NCBI RefSeq assembly: GCF_000966285.1
Contig: NZ_KQ031391.1
Location: forward strand, 1,822,640 to 1,886,639
Direction: 5' to 3'
From: Pseudofrankia sp. DC12
GTDB lineage: Bacteria > Actinomycetota > Actinomycetes > Frankiales > Frankiaceae
Length of the DNA: 64,000 bases
Shown: positions 56,107 to 64,000 of the stretch, in pieces
Numbering within the stretch: the stretch's first letter is position 1
Layout of the letters: every line of letters starts with the position of its first letter
Made by a program: the position numbers and the translations under genes
The notes under the pieces: generated by a model
Seen by the model: the letters and a program-made list of their open reading frames with translations, nothing else
What the model was told of the DNA's origin: nothing
The model's database searches: none

Positions 56107-57749
56107 GCGACGACGACCGGGCCCGGGTGCGGCGGTTCGGTCGGGTGCGCCAGCACGGTTGGGCGCAGCAGCGGGCTCAGGGCGGCCAGCGGGGCCGGAC
56201 GGGCGAACAGGTAGCCCTGCCCCAGCTCGCAGCCCAGAAGGGCCAGGTCGGCTCGCTGGGCCCGCCGCTCGATCCCCTCGGCGACCACCACGGCTCCCAG
56301 TGACCGCGCCACGGTGATCACCGACCGGCCGAGCCGGGCCGCGCGGCCCGGCCCGAGCGGGTTCTCGATCAGGCCGCGGTCCAGTTTGACGATGTTGACC
56401 GGTAGCTGGTGCAACGCCGCCAGGGTGGTGTGACCGGCGCCGACGTCGTCCATCGCGACCGACGGCCCGAGCGCGCGGACCGCCTCCAGCACCCGGGCGG
56501 CCGCGGCGAGGTCGCGGATCCGGGCCGTCTCGGTGATCTCGATGACCAGCCGGCTCGGGTCCAGCCCGCTGACGCCGAGCGCCCGGCGGAACGCGTCCAG
56601 GAGCGCCGGATCGGACAGCCGGCTGGCGGAGACGTTGACGTGCAGCCGCGGGGCCCCCTCGCCCGCCACACCGGGCATGCCGGCGGCCACCTCGGCGCAG
56701 GCCCGGCCGAGCACGAACTCGTCGAGCGCCGTCACCAGCCCGCCGTCCTCGGCCGCCGCGACGAAGGTCAGCGGCGGCACCGGCCCGCGGCCCGGTTCGG
56801 TCCAGCGGGCGAGCGCCTCCAGCGCCACGACCGCGCCGTCACTGAGGCGCACGATCGGCTGGTAGTGCACATCGAAGCCGGCGACGTCCCAGCCCTGGCG
56901 GCTGGCCGTCGCGAGGGACGCCGCGAGCCGGGCCTCGAGGCTGCGGCCGTCGCCCACCGCGAGCGGCGCCCCGGCCACCGCCGCGGTGGCGGCCCGGGTG
57001 ACGACCGAGGTCCTGCCTCGTTCGCGCGGGCCGTTGACGCCGTGGCGGCGCCGGGCGAGGACTACGCCCGCCTCGCCGCCCAGCCCGGTCCCGCTGAGGC
57101 CACTGAGGGCGCCCAGATCCACGGTGAGCGGGGTGGAACGCGCAACGGTGGCCAGCGCCAGCGCGGCCAGCAGCGGCGCGGCCAGCGCGCCGGCCGCCAC
57201 GGCCAGGCGTGCCGACGCCACCGTCGGCGCCGGGCCCAGCCCGACGCGGGCCAGCTGGGTGAGGGTCCAGCCAGCCAGCACCAGCATCAGGCGGCCGAGC
57301 CGGACCCGCTCGCTCCCGGAGGCCCGCCACAGCGACCAGCCGGCGACCGCGGTCGCCGCGCCACCGGCGCCGGTGGCGCCGGCCTCGACGACCGTCACCC
57401 CACTGTCGTCGGTCAGGAGCTGGGCCATCCCGGCGACGAGCGCGGCGACGAGCGGCACCAGGGCGGCCGACCGGGCCGGCGTCGAGGGCACCGGCAGCGG
57501 CACCGCCGAGGGCAGCCCGACCGCCGCGGGCAGCGCGGAGGGCGCGGCCGGACGCAGGCCACCGGCGCGGAACAGCGGCGCCGCCGGGGCGGCCAGGGGC
57601 AGGTCGGCACCGAGTGCCCCGGTCATCCTCGCCCCCAACGACACTGCGGCCGCCGGCCCCGATGGCATGACCGAGCCCAGCGAGACCGCCGCCACCGCGG
57701 CAGGGTCCACGGCATCGATGTGTGTCACGGCCTGAGCCGCCCCTCTCAT
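56073..57749 (-). CDS. Membrane EAL-domain protein (c-di-GMP phosphodiesterase)
   Basis: The 558-residue protein has about four N-terminal membrane segments (roughly residues 90-200, for example LGRLMLVLAGWTLTQLARVG and LAAPLLAALALATVA), a linker, and an EAL domain (about 285-530). The EAL signature appears in VVALEALARW, with metal and catalytic residues in HVNVSASRLSD (Asn), VIEITETARI (Glu), MDDVGAGHTT (Asp-Asp), IVKLDRGLI (Lys) and VAEGIERR (Glu), so it should hydrolyse c-di-GMP. No GGDEF domain. Start uncertain; ATG at 57749 chosen. Confidence 0.85.
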   Translation of the reverse strand: MRGAAQAVTHIDAVDPAAVAAVSLGSVMPSGPAAAVSLGARMTGALGADLPLAAPAAPLFRAGGLRPAAPSALPAAVGLPSAVPLPVPSTPARSAALVPLVAALVAGMAQLLTDDSGVTVVEAGATGAGGAATAVAGWSLWRASGSERVRLGRLMLVLAGWTLTQLARVGLGPAPTVASARLAVAAGALAAPLLAALALATVARSTPLTVDLGALSGLSGTGLGGEAGVVLARRRHGVNGPRERGRTSVVTRAATAAVAGAPLAVGDGRSLEARLAASLATASRQGWDVAGFDVHYQPIVRLSDGAVVALEALARWTEPGRGPVPPLTFVAAAEDGGLVTALDEFVLGRACAEVAAGMPGVAGEGAPRLHVNVSASRLSDPALLDAFRRALGVSGLDPSRLVIEITETARIRDLAAAARVLEAVRALGPSVAMDDVGAGHTTLAALHQLPVNIVKLDRGLIENPLGPGRAARLGRSVITVARSLGAVVVAEGIERRAQRADLALLGCELGQGYLFARPAPLAALSPLLRPTVLAHPTEPPHPGPVVVAHEAPEAGRRP

Positions 57750-58090
57750 CCCGCACCCGTCGACCGGCCGGTCACCGCCGGCCGGCGGTGACCGGCCCGC
57801 CTGCCGCGCCGCCACACACGGCGGTGCCAGCGGTCACCGGTCGGGTGCCTGCCCGCCTACCAGGGCAGCGGTGCGCGGCGACGGCGATGCCGATCGTGCA
57901 TCCGGGCCATCAACTGTCGACACGCACCGTATCTGTATCGTCACTGCGCACCGTATCGGGTAACGAATGAATCGCAACCAGTCGCCGAAGTGACGATCAG
58001 CCAGCCAATCCCGCCCCGCCTTGCCAGGCCGGCATGACCCAGATCGTCGGGCCGGCATGTCGCGGGCCGCCCCCGGCGTGTCGCGGCGGG
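57750..58090. other. gene-free gap between transglutaminase-like and EAL genes
   Basis: About 340 bases with no gene on either strand. It contains the end of the transglutaminase transcript and the promoter of the EAL gene; I could not pick a clear element. An A/T-richer patch (CACCGTATCTGTATCGTCACT near 57920) may be promoter DNA. Confidence 0.5.
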
Positions 58091-59104
58091 CTAGCCGTCG
58101 AGGCTGACGATCTCGACGCGCTGGCCGGCGACGAGCAGGCCGCGGCCGCGGCCCCGGTACACGCCCGAGGTCGGCATGACGTCGTGGTAGTCCCGGCCGG
58201 TGGCGATCGTCACGTACCGCCGGTCGGCGAGTCGGTTGTGGCACGGGTCCAGCGCGACCGCCGCGGCGCCTGCGCCACCGAGCGCGCCAGGGCCGCCGAG
58301 GCCACGGGACCGGCCGGGCGCGGGCGGCGCCCAGCCGTCGGGAAGCACCACCTCGACCCAGGCATGCGACTCCCCGTCGCCGACCAGGTGCCCCAGCACG
58401 TACCGGGCCGGCAGGCCGGCTGCCCGACACAGCGCGATCATCACGTGGGCCTGGTCCTGGCAGACGCCGGCGCGACCGGCCACCGCCTGCGCGGCCGTCG
58501 TCCCGACGGTGGTCGAGCCAGGCCGGTAGGCGATGTTCTCGAACACCCAGGCGCAGCACCGGCGCGCGGTCGTCAGCGGGTCCGGGCCGGTGAGCCGGCT
58601 GGCGACGGCGAGCAACGTCTCGTCCGGCGCGGTGAGCGCCGTCGCCGCCAGCAGCCGCCGACCGGTCAGGGCACTCGCCGGCAGCGCGGGCCAGGTGACC
58701 GCCGGACCGCGCTCGACGATCGCCGCGGCCTCGAAGTCGAGCAGGCCGGGCACCTCGTCGAGCGTGACGGTCGCGGCCCGCAGCCCGTCGGGCCCGCGCT
58801 CCCAGCTGACCCGGGCCGCCGGCGCCGAGACCGTGAGCTCCCCGTGCCGGGAGATCTGGTCACCATGCCGGTTCGGTGGCAGCACGACCAGCCGGTGCAC
58901 GAGGTCGCGGGCCGGTCCGTCGTAGGTGTAGCGCAGCCGCTGGCGAATGCGGTAGGTCACCAGGCTCGCGGCCGCGAGCCGCGCCTCGTCGACGGCCAGC
59001 GGCTCGGCGCCCCAGATCGCGGCCGCTGGGGCGGAGGCCGCGCCGGCGGTCGGCGGGGCGGCGGTCGCAAGGGCTGGGCGCGGCCGGGGCAGCAGATCCT
59101 GCAC
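58091..59104 (-). CDS. Transglutaminase-like cysteine protein
   Basis: The 337-residue protein has the beta-rich N-terminal part (LVTYRIRQRLRYTYDGPARD) and transglutaminase core of bacterial DUF2126/SCO-type proteins: Cys in GVCQDQAHVMIALCRAAGLP, His in ESHAWVEV, Asp in ALDPCHN. The triad is complete, so it may be a protease or amidase. The C-terminus VYRGRGRGLLVAGQRVEIV is typical. Start GTG at 59104, moderately sure. Confidence 0.85.
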   Translation of the reverse strand: MQDLLPRPRPALATAAPPTAGAASAPAAAIWGAEPLAVDEARLAAASLVTYRIRQRLRYTYDGPARDLVHRLVVLPPNRHGDQISRHGELTVSAPAARVSWERGPDGLRAATVTLDEVPGLLDFEAAAIVERGPAVTWPALPASALTGRRLLAATALTAPDETLLAVASRLTGPDPLTTARRCCAWVFENIAYRPGSTTVGTTAAQAVAGRAGVCQDQAHVMIALCRAAGLPARYVLGHLVGDGESHAWVEVVLPDGWAPPAPGRSRGLGGPGALGGAGAAAVALDPCHNRLADRRYVTIATGRDYHDVMPTSGVYRGRGRGLLVAGQRVEIVSLDG

Positions 59105-59464
59105 GGCTACGCACCAGTCCCTTCGGTCGACGTCGGACCCGCTGGCGCGGCCGGCGGCCCGCCACTGACAGGGTCAGGCGACGCCGGCCTTCCGAGAGGA
59201 GGAGAGATCCGGCCGCGCGGGCAGCCCGCCAGAATCGATGGTCCGCCAGCGGTGTTTCCCATGCGTTAACGGACCTTATCGCCACCGTCCAGCAACTGGC
59301 CCCCGCCCGTACCGGCGGCCGGCTCGGCTCGCCCGTGGGCTCGACGGCCCGTGCCCGGGCTGGCTCTCGCGCCGCTGGCTCGCGGCCCGGTCACAGCCCT
59401 GGCCGCGCGGGCGACATGGGCGGAAAGACCTGAAAAGCGTGACGACCGCTACCGGTCATCGGGA

Positions 59465-59482
59465 TAGGCTGCCGCGTTCACC
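59465..59482 (+). promoter_or_regulatory. possible promoter and PHO-box-like word before ppk
   Basis: TAGGCT (59465-59470) fits a TANNNT -10, and GTTCACC (59476-59482), the core word of actinobacterial PhoP boxes, lies at the expected start of transcription, 22 bases before the ppk ATG. Only one clear unit is present whereas PhoP boxes need direct repeats of about 11 bases. The wider 399-base gap (59105-59503) has no gene. Confidence 0.25.
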
Positions 59483-59503
59483 TCAGGCTGGCACCATCGC
59501 TGC

Positions 59504-61711
59504 ATGGCCGAGCTGGTGGTGACGAGATCCGAGCAGCAGCCCCAACGCAAGCCGCGAAGCGCGCTCCTCGAGCCGTTGGAGGCGCCGCGGCCACCGCTTC
59601 CGTCCGATCTGCCGCCTGACCGGTTCATCAACCGCGAGACGTCCTGGCTGGACTTCAACGCCCGGGTGCTGGCCCTCGCCGAGGATGTCAGCACGCCGCT
59701 GCTGGAGCGGGCCAAGTTCCTCGCGATCTTCGCCAGCAACCTCGACGAGTTCTACATGGTCCGCGTCGCGGGCCTGATGCGCCGGGAGGCGACGGGGCTT
59801 GCGGTGCGGTCCGTCGACGGCCTGACCCCGCGGGCGCAGCTCGAACTGATCAGCCAGAAGACCGCCGAGCTCACCGACCGGGCGGCCCGGTGCTTCACCG
59901 ACGAGGTGGTGCCGTCGCTGGAGCACGCCGGCATCAGCATCCGCTACTGGCACCAGCTCACCACCGGCCAGCAGCACCGGCTGCACCAGTACTTCCACGA
60001 GCAGATCTTCCCGGTCCTGACGCCGCTCGCGGTCGACCCGGCGCACCCGTTCCCGTACATCAGCGGCCTGTCGCTCAACCTCGCGGTGACCGTGCGCGAC
60101 CCGGGAGACGACATCGAGCGGTTCGCCCGGGTCAAGGTCCCGCAGAACGTGCCGCGGCTGATCCGGGTCGACCTGCCCGGCGAGCATCCGATCGGCCAGG
60201 AGCCGGCCGGGGAGGGCGCCGAGGCGGACCGGCACGCGTGCTTCGTGCCGCTGGAGGAGGTGATCGCCGCCCATCTCTCCCAGCTGTTCCCCGGCATGGA
60301 GGTGGTCGACTCGCACCTGTTCCGGGTGACCCGCAACGCCGACCTGGAGGTCGAGGAGGACGAGGCCGAGGACCTGCTGCAGGCGCTGGAGCGGGAGCTC
60401 GCCCGTCGCCGGTTCGGCCCGGCCGTGCGACTGGAGGTGGACGCGGACATCGACGAGGGCCTGCTGCGGATGCTCAGCCGCGAGCTGGAGGTCTCCCCGC
60501 GCGACGTGCACCGGCTGCGCGGGCTGCTCGACCTCTCCGTGCTGTGGGCGCTGTTCGACCTGGACCGGCCGGAGTTCAAGTACCCGCCGCGCGTCCCGGT
60601 GACCCACCCGAGCCTGGTCACCGACTCCGGCGAGCCCGCGGACTTCTTCGCGGTGCTGCGCGAGCGGGACGTCCTCGTGCACCACCCCTACGACTCGTTC
60701 ACCACGTCCGTGCAGCGCTTCATCGAGCAGGCCGCGGCCGATCCGCACGTGCTCGCGATCAAGCAGACGCTCTACCGCACGTCCGGCGACTCGCCGATCG
60801 TCGACGCGCTGATCGCGGCGGCCGAGGCCGGCAAGCAGGTCGTCGTGCTCGTCGAGATCAAGGCCAGATTCGACGAGAGCGCCAACATCCGCTGGGCGCG
60901 CGAGCTGGAGCGGGCCGGCTGCCATGTCGTCTACGGCCTGATCGGGCTGAAGACGCACACCAAGACCGCGCTGGTGGTGCGCCAGGACGACGACGGGCTG
61001 CGCCGCTACTGCCACGTCGGCACCGGGAACTACAACCCGAAGACCGCCCGGCTCTACGAGGACGTCGGCCTGCTGACCGCCGAGCCCAGCGTCGGCGCGG
61101 ACCTCACCGACCTGTTCAACGTGCTCACCGGCTACAGCCGCCAGACCGTCTACCGGTCACTCCTGGTCGCCCCGCAGCACATGCGCGACGGCCTCATCGA
61201 GCGGATCGAGAAGGAGGCGGCGGCCGCGCGGTCCGGCGAGCTGGCCGGTATCCGGATCAAGGTGAACAGCCTGGTCGACGAGCAGATCATCGACGCGCTC
61301 TACCACGCGTCCAGGGACGGGGTGGCGATCCGCTGCCTGGTGCGGGGCATCTGCGCGCTGCGCCCCGGTGTCCCGAACCTGTCCGAGTCGGTGCTGGTCC
61401 GCTCGGTACTCGGCCGCTACCTGGAGCACAGCCGGGTGTTCGAGTTCTCGGCGCTGGACGAGGTGTGGATTGGCAGCGCCGACATGATGCACCGCAACCT
61501 GGACCGCCGAGTGGAGGCACTCGTCCGGGTCACCCAGGACGACAACCGGGCCGCTCTGCGCCGGCTGCTGGACCACGCCTTCTCGGCCGACGTGTCGGCC
61601 TGGGACCTGCAGCCCAGCGGCCGCTGGGAGCGGCGCATCACCGGCCCCGACGACACCCGCCTGTCGGACTACCAGGGCGACCTGTCCGCCTGGGCCCAGA
61701 ACCGCGCCTAG
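59504..61711 (+). CDS. ppk: Polyphosphate kinase 1
   Basis: The 735-residue enzyme makes polyphosphate from ATP and can work backward. Domains: N ([32 protein letters not shown]), head, and two PLD-like C domains. The autophosphorylated His is in [14 protein letters not shown]; others are [17 protein letters not shown] and [17 protein letters not shown]. The N-terminal 38 residues are an extension. The ATG is 22 bases after a GTTCACC word. Confidence 0.97.
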   Translation: MAELVVTRSEQQPQRKPRSALLEPLEAPRPPLPSDLPPDRFINRETSWLDFNARVLALAEDVSTPLLERAKFLAIFASNLDEFYMVRVAGLMRREATGLAVRSVDGLTPRAQLELISQKTAELTDRAARCFTDEVVPSLEHAGISIRYWHQLTTGQQHRLHQYFHEQIFPVLTPLAVDPAHPFPYISGLSLNLAVTVRDPGDDIERFARVKVPQNVPRLIRVDLPGEHPIGQEPAGEGAEADRHACFVPLEEVIAAHLSQLFPGMEVVDSHLFRVTRNADLEVEEDEAEDLLQALERELARRRFGPAVRLEVDADIDEGLLRMLSRELEVSPRDVHRLRGLLDLSVLWALFDLDRPEFKYPPRVPVTHPSLVTDSGEPADFFAVLRERDVLVHHPYDSFTTSVQRFIEQAAADPHVLAIKQTLYRTSGDSPIVDALIAAAEAGKQVVVLVEIKARFDESANIRWARELERAGCHVVYGLIGLKTHTKTALVVRQDDDGLRRYCHVGTGNYNPKTARLYEDVGLLTAEPSVGADLTDLFNVLTGYSRQTVYRSLLVAPQHMRDGLIERIEKEAAAARSGELAGIRIKVNSLVDEQIIDALYHASRDGVAIRCLVRGICALRPGVPNLSESVLVRSVLGRYLEHSRVFEFSALDEVWIGSADMMHRNLDRRVEALVRVTQDDNRAALRRLLDHAFSADVSAWDLQPSGRWERRITGPDDTRLSDYQGDLSAWAQNRA

Positions 61712-61960
61712 CCGCGCTGACCTCTCAGATCGACTCCGCCGATCAGGCAGGGCACCGAGGCGAAGCCAGGGTCCCTACCTGCCAGCGGGGTCACTCTGGG
61801 AGGTCAGCGCGGGCACGCCAGCGCCGACCTCGACGGCTTCGGCAACCAAGCTGCGCAACCCAGCCAAGGACACGCGACCGGTCAACGCGACCAGCCACGA
61901 TCCCCACCACTGTGCTCGCCTGGCGACCAGCCTCCAGACGAGCACCGAACCAGGTTGGGA
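61712..61960. other. gene-free gap between ppk and HU
   Basis: About 250 bases of intergenic DNA between the convergent ppk and hup genes. No terminator with a good stem was found next to ppk; the palindromic repeat at 61961 lies on the hup side and may serve both. Confidence 0.5.
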
Positions 61961-62025
61961 GGGGGCTCAGCGCCCGAAGGCGAATCGGCCGCAGGCGCGC
62001 CAGCGCCGGTTCCGGCCGATTCGCC
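61961..62025. repeat. bipartite palindromic repeat, copy F
   Basis: A variant core GGGGGCT-C-AGCGCCC (61961-61975) preceded by GGGA is followed by a stem GGCGAATCGGCC (61979-61990) and GGCCGATTCGCC (62014-62025) around a 23-base loop. The right end CCCTA includes the TAG stop of hup, as at 23343 and 32684. Confidence 0.85.
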
Positions 62026-62307
62026 CTAGCCGTTCGAGGAGACGCTCGACTTGAACTCCGAGCCGGGGCGGAACTTCGGGACGACGGAGGCGGGGACGTG
62101 CACCGGCTCGCCCGTCGCCGGGTTGCGCCCGGTCCGCTCGGCGCGCTCGACGCGCTCGAAGACGCCGAAACCGGTGATCGTCACCTTCTCGCCGGCGGAG
62201 ACGGCTTCCTGGATCGCGTGGAAGACCGCGTCCACGGCCTTGGTCGCGTTGGACCGTCCACCCTCGATCTGCTGGGCAATGCGGTCAACCAATTGGGACT
62301 TGTTCAC
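62026..62307 (-). CDS. hup: HU-family DNA-binding protein
   Basis: The 93-residue protein bends and compacts DNA. It has (M)NKSQLVDRIAQQIEGG, GEKVTITGFGVFERVERAER and the signature TGRNPATGEPVHVPAS. It lacks the Lys-rich tail of mycobacterial HupB, so it is the short form. The GTG follows GGAGG, and a hairpin lies just upstream of that site. Confidence 0.95.
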   Translation of the reverse strand: MNKSQLVDRIAQQIEGGRSNATKAVDAVFHAIQEAVSAGEKVTITGFGVFERVERAERTGRNPATGEPVHVPASVVPKFRPGSEFKSSVSSNG

Positions 62308-62321
62308 AACAACCTCCGGGA

Positions 62322-62343
62322 CACCCCCGCGACTGCGGGGGTG
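62322..62343 (-). promoter_or_regulatory. hairpin just upstream of the hup ribosome site
   Basis: CACCCCCGC (62322-62330) and GCGGGGGTG (62335-62343) form a 9-base stem with a 4-base loop on the minus strand, ending a few bases before the GGAGG site of hup. A second 7-base stem AACCCGC/GCGGGTT is at 62427-62446. Both may shape the leader. Confidence 0.4.
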
Positions 62344-62787
62344 GAGCAGATCGGGCATCGCACTGCGCTGCACCGTAGGCATCTCTACTGCCGAGGGCAA
62401 TTCCCGGAAGCGTGTCGCGTCACACAAACCCGCACGTCAGCGGGTTCGGGACAATCGGCAACCGGATCGCAGTCCTCCGGTGAGAGCACTCAGCCCACCA
62501 CGATCGGCGCAATCATCTCGCCAATTTCAGGCTCGTTTCGGACGTTCTGTCACCGTTTGGTCGCCAAGCGATGTCACCGATACGGCCAGGTTCGCCACCG
62601 AGCGCGCAGCGCTAGGCAATGACGGCGGGGGCAATCGGACCACAGCCCCCGCCGTCTGTCGCGAAGAACATCCGGGCACCCGCCGGCCCACTCGAGCCAG
62701 CCGGTCCACCGCCCCCAACCATCGGGCGACTCGGCGGTCCGGACGAACGCCGCTTCCCGGGGAGTCCCGAGACGCGATCGGCCGGGG
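62344..62787. other. gene-free gap between hup leader and leuD
   Basis: About 440 bases with the hup promoter and, at the far side, the leuD terminator. No gene or RNA recognised. Confidence 0.5.
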
Positions 62788-62812
62788 ACCGCGGCCCGTA
62801 ACGGGCCGCGGT
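62788..62812 (-). terminator. hairpin terminator after leuD
   Basis: ACCGCGGCCCGT and ACGGGCCGCGGT form a perfect 12-base stem around a single A, 42 bases after the leuD stop. It has no T-tract on the minus strand but three T residues on the plus side. Confidence 0.65.
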
Positions 62813-62854
62813 TTCCGGCCGAAGCAGGCGTGCCTGCTGGCGGGCCGAACCTCG

Positions 62855-63451
62855 TCAGGCCGGCTGGGCCGTCGTCGGCAGGAGCGACGGGCGGCTGGCC
62901 TCGAAGGTGGTGATCAGGTCGGCGTGCCGCAGGGTGAGGCCGACGTCGTCGAGGCCCTCCATCAGGCGCCAGCGGGTGAAGTCGTCGAGCTCGAACGGCG
63001 CGACCAGGCCGGCGCCGCGCACCTCACGGGCACCCAGGTCGACGGTGATCTCGACCGCCGGGTCCGCCTCGACGGCGGCCAGCAGCGTCTCGACGTCCTC
63101 GACCGGCAGGACGACCGTCAGCAGGCCGTTGCCGAGGGAGTTGCCCCGGAAGATGTCGGCGAACTTCGGCGCGATGACGGCCCGGAAGCCATAGTCCTGC
63201 AGCGCCCAGACGGCGTGCTCCCGGGACGAGCCCGAGCCGAAGTTCGGGCCGGCCAGCAGGATCGTGGCACCGGCGTGGGCCGGGGCGTTCAGCACGAACG
63301 ACGGGTCCCGGCGCCACTCGCTGAACAGCCCGGCGCCGAAGCCGGTCCGCTCGATCCGCTTGAGCCAGTCGCTGGGGATGATCTGGTCGGTGTCGACGTC
63401 GCTGCGCCGCAGCGGCACCGCCCGACCGGTGTGCGTGGTGAACGCCTCCAT
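62855..63451 (-). CDS. leuD: 3-isopropylmalate dehydratase small subunit
   Basis: The 198-residue swivel-domain subunit works with LeuC in leucine synthesis. Motifs: DVDTDQIIPSDWLKRIERTG, GPNFGSGSSREHAVWALQDY, VIAPKFADIFRGNSLGNGLL. The ATG follows GGGAGAG. It lies 48 bases after leuC in the usual leuC-leuD order. Confidence 0.96.
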   Translation of the reverse strand: MEAFTTHTGRAVPLRRSDVDTDQIIPSDWLKRIERTGFGAGLFSEWRRDPSFVLNAPAHAGATILLAGPNFGSGSSREHAVWALQDYGFRAVIAPKFADIFRGNSLGNGLLTVVLPVEDVETLLAAVEADPAVEITVDLGAREVRGAGLVAPFELDDFTRWRLMEGLDDVGLTLRHADLITTFEASRPSLLPTTAQPA

Positions 63452-63499
63452 CGGGCGCTCTCCCTTCGGTTGAAGCTGGGTAGCGGTCGGGGCGCGGTC

Positions 63500-64000
63500 T
63501 CAGAGGTCCGCGGGCGCGGCGAGACGGCCGATGAGCGCGGTCGCGGCGGCGACCTGCGGGGAGACCAGGTGGGTACGGCCGCCCTGGCCCTGGCGCCCCT
63601 CGAAGTTGCGGTTCGACGTGGACGCGCTGCGCTCCCCCGGCTTGAGCGTGTCCGGGTTCATCCCGAGGCACATCGAGCAGCCGGCGCTGCGCCACTCGGC
63701 CCCGGCGGCCCGGAACACCTCGTCGAGGCCCTCGGCCTCGGCGTCCGCCTTGACCTGCATGGACCCGGGCACGACGAGCACCCGCACCCCGTCGGCCACG
63801 GACCGGCCGCGCAGGATGTCGGCCGCGGCCCGCAGGTCGGACAGCCGGCCGTTGGTGCAGGAGCCGATGAACACCGTGTCGACGGTGACGTCGCGCAGCG
63901 GGGTACCGGCCGTCAGGCCCATGTAGGCCAGCGCCCGTTCGGCGGCCGCGCGCTCGCCCGCGTCGGCGAACGACGCCGGGTCCGGCACGGCGGCCGACAG
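63500..64000 (-). CDS. leuC: 3-isopropylmalate dehydratase large subunit (C-terminal part)
   Basis: The reading frame is open to the window edge, so only the C-terminal 166 residues are seen. They include [18 protein letters not shown] and [16 protein letters not shown], which hold the 4Fe-4S ligands, and [20 protein letters not shown]. The rest of the gene lies beyond 64000. Confidence 0.95.
   Translation of the reverse strand: MSAAVPDPASFADAGERAAAERALAYMGLTAGTPLRDVTVDTVFIGSCTNGRLSDLRAAADILRGRSVADGVRVLVVPGSMQVKADAEAEGLDEVFRAAGAEWRSAGCSMCLGMNPDTLKPGERSASTSNRNFEGRQGQGGRTHLVSPQVAAATALIGRLAAPADL

Overview
This is a 64 kb stretch of a very GC-rich actinobacterial chromosome. The packing, heavy use of GTG starts and ATGA/GTGA stop-start overlaps, and the gene content (Rip1-type protease, DUF2469, DUF177-rpmF-plsX-rnc-mutM, cofC for coenzyme F420, C+ forms of L28 and L32) all fit this. 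Protein sequences look most like Frankia or close relatives; that genus call is from recollection of family sequences, not a search. Nearly all genes are on the minus strand, so the window is best read right to left.

Right to left: the leucine genes leuC (cut by the window edge) and leuD; an HU protein; ppk (plus strand); a transglutaminase-like protein; a membrane EAL protein; a cyclase-family protein and cofC (plus); gpsA; a MurA-family gene (plus); ddl; two small plus-strand genes (a stand-alone Lrp/AsnC ligand domain and a DUF3515 lipoprotein); thiD; an SCP2 protein and rpmB (plus). Then comes recG-rsmD-coaD, the block DUF177-rpmF-plsX-like-rnc-mutM, a DUF2786 protein, a small lipoprotein (plus), acyP, a 64-residue coiled-coil protein, and smc-ftsY-ffh.

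Next is the translation and RNA block rpsP-khpA-rimM-trmD-rplS, followed by lepB-rnhB-DUF2469, yraN-comM-dprA with a small hypothetical gene, a plus-strand M23 peptidase, rpsB-tsf, pyrH-frr, cdsA, rlmN, a PHB-depolymerase-like protein, dxr-rip1-ispG and a GNAT protein. At the left end sits a sulfate ABC transporter operon (binding protein, CysT, CysW, CysA) whose last gene is an Rrf2 regulator, then two plus-strand DUF4439 ferritin-like genes. Most of this is conserved housekeeping synteny: cell wall and lipid precursors, translation, chromosome segregation and protein targeting.

The less ordinary content is mainly non-coding. A family of bipartite palindromic repeats with core GGGCGCTCAGCGCCC occurs at five places, three of them supplying the stop codon of the neighbouring gene and one lying inverted upstream of dxr. 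Three other short direct-repeat arrays lie in promoters or at gene ends. Strong hairpins follow rpsB and tsf. Several proteins deviate at key residues: a PHB-depolymerase homologue lacks its nucleophile serine, a PlsX homologue has lost its usual N-terminal motif, a cyclase-family protein has Gly for the usual Asp in its metal motif, and GpsA has Thr for the first glycine of its nucleotide motif. I saw no tRNA, rRNA, CRISPR array, insertion sequence, prophage or complete new multi-gene system.
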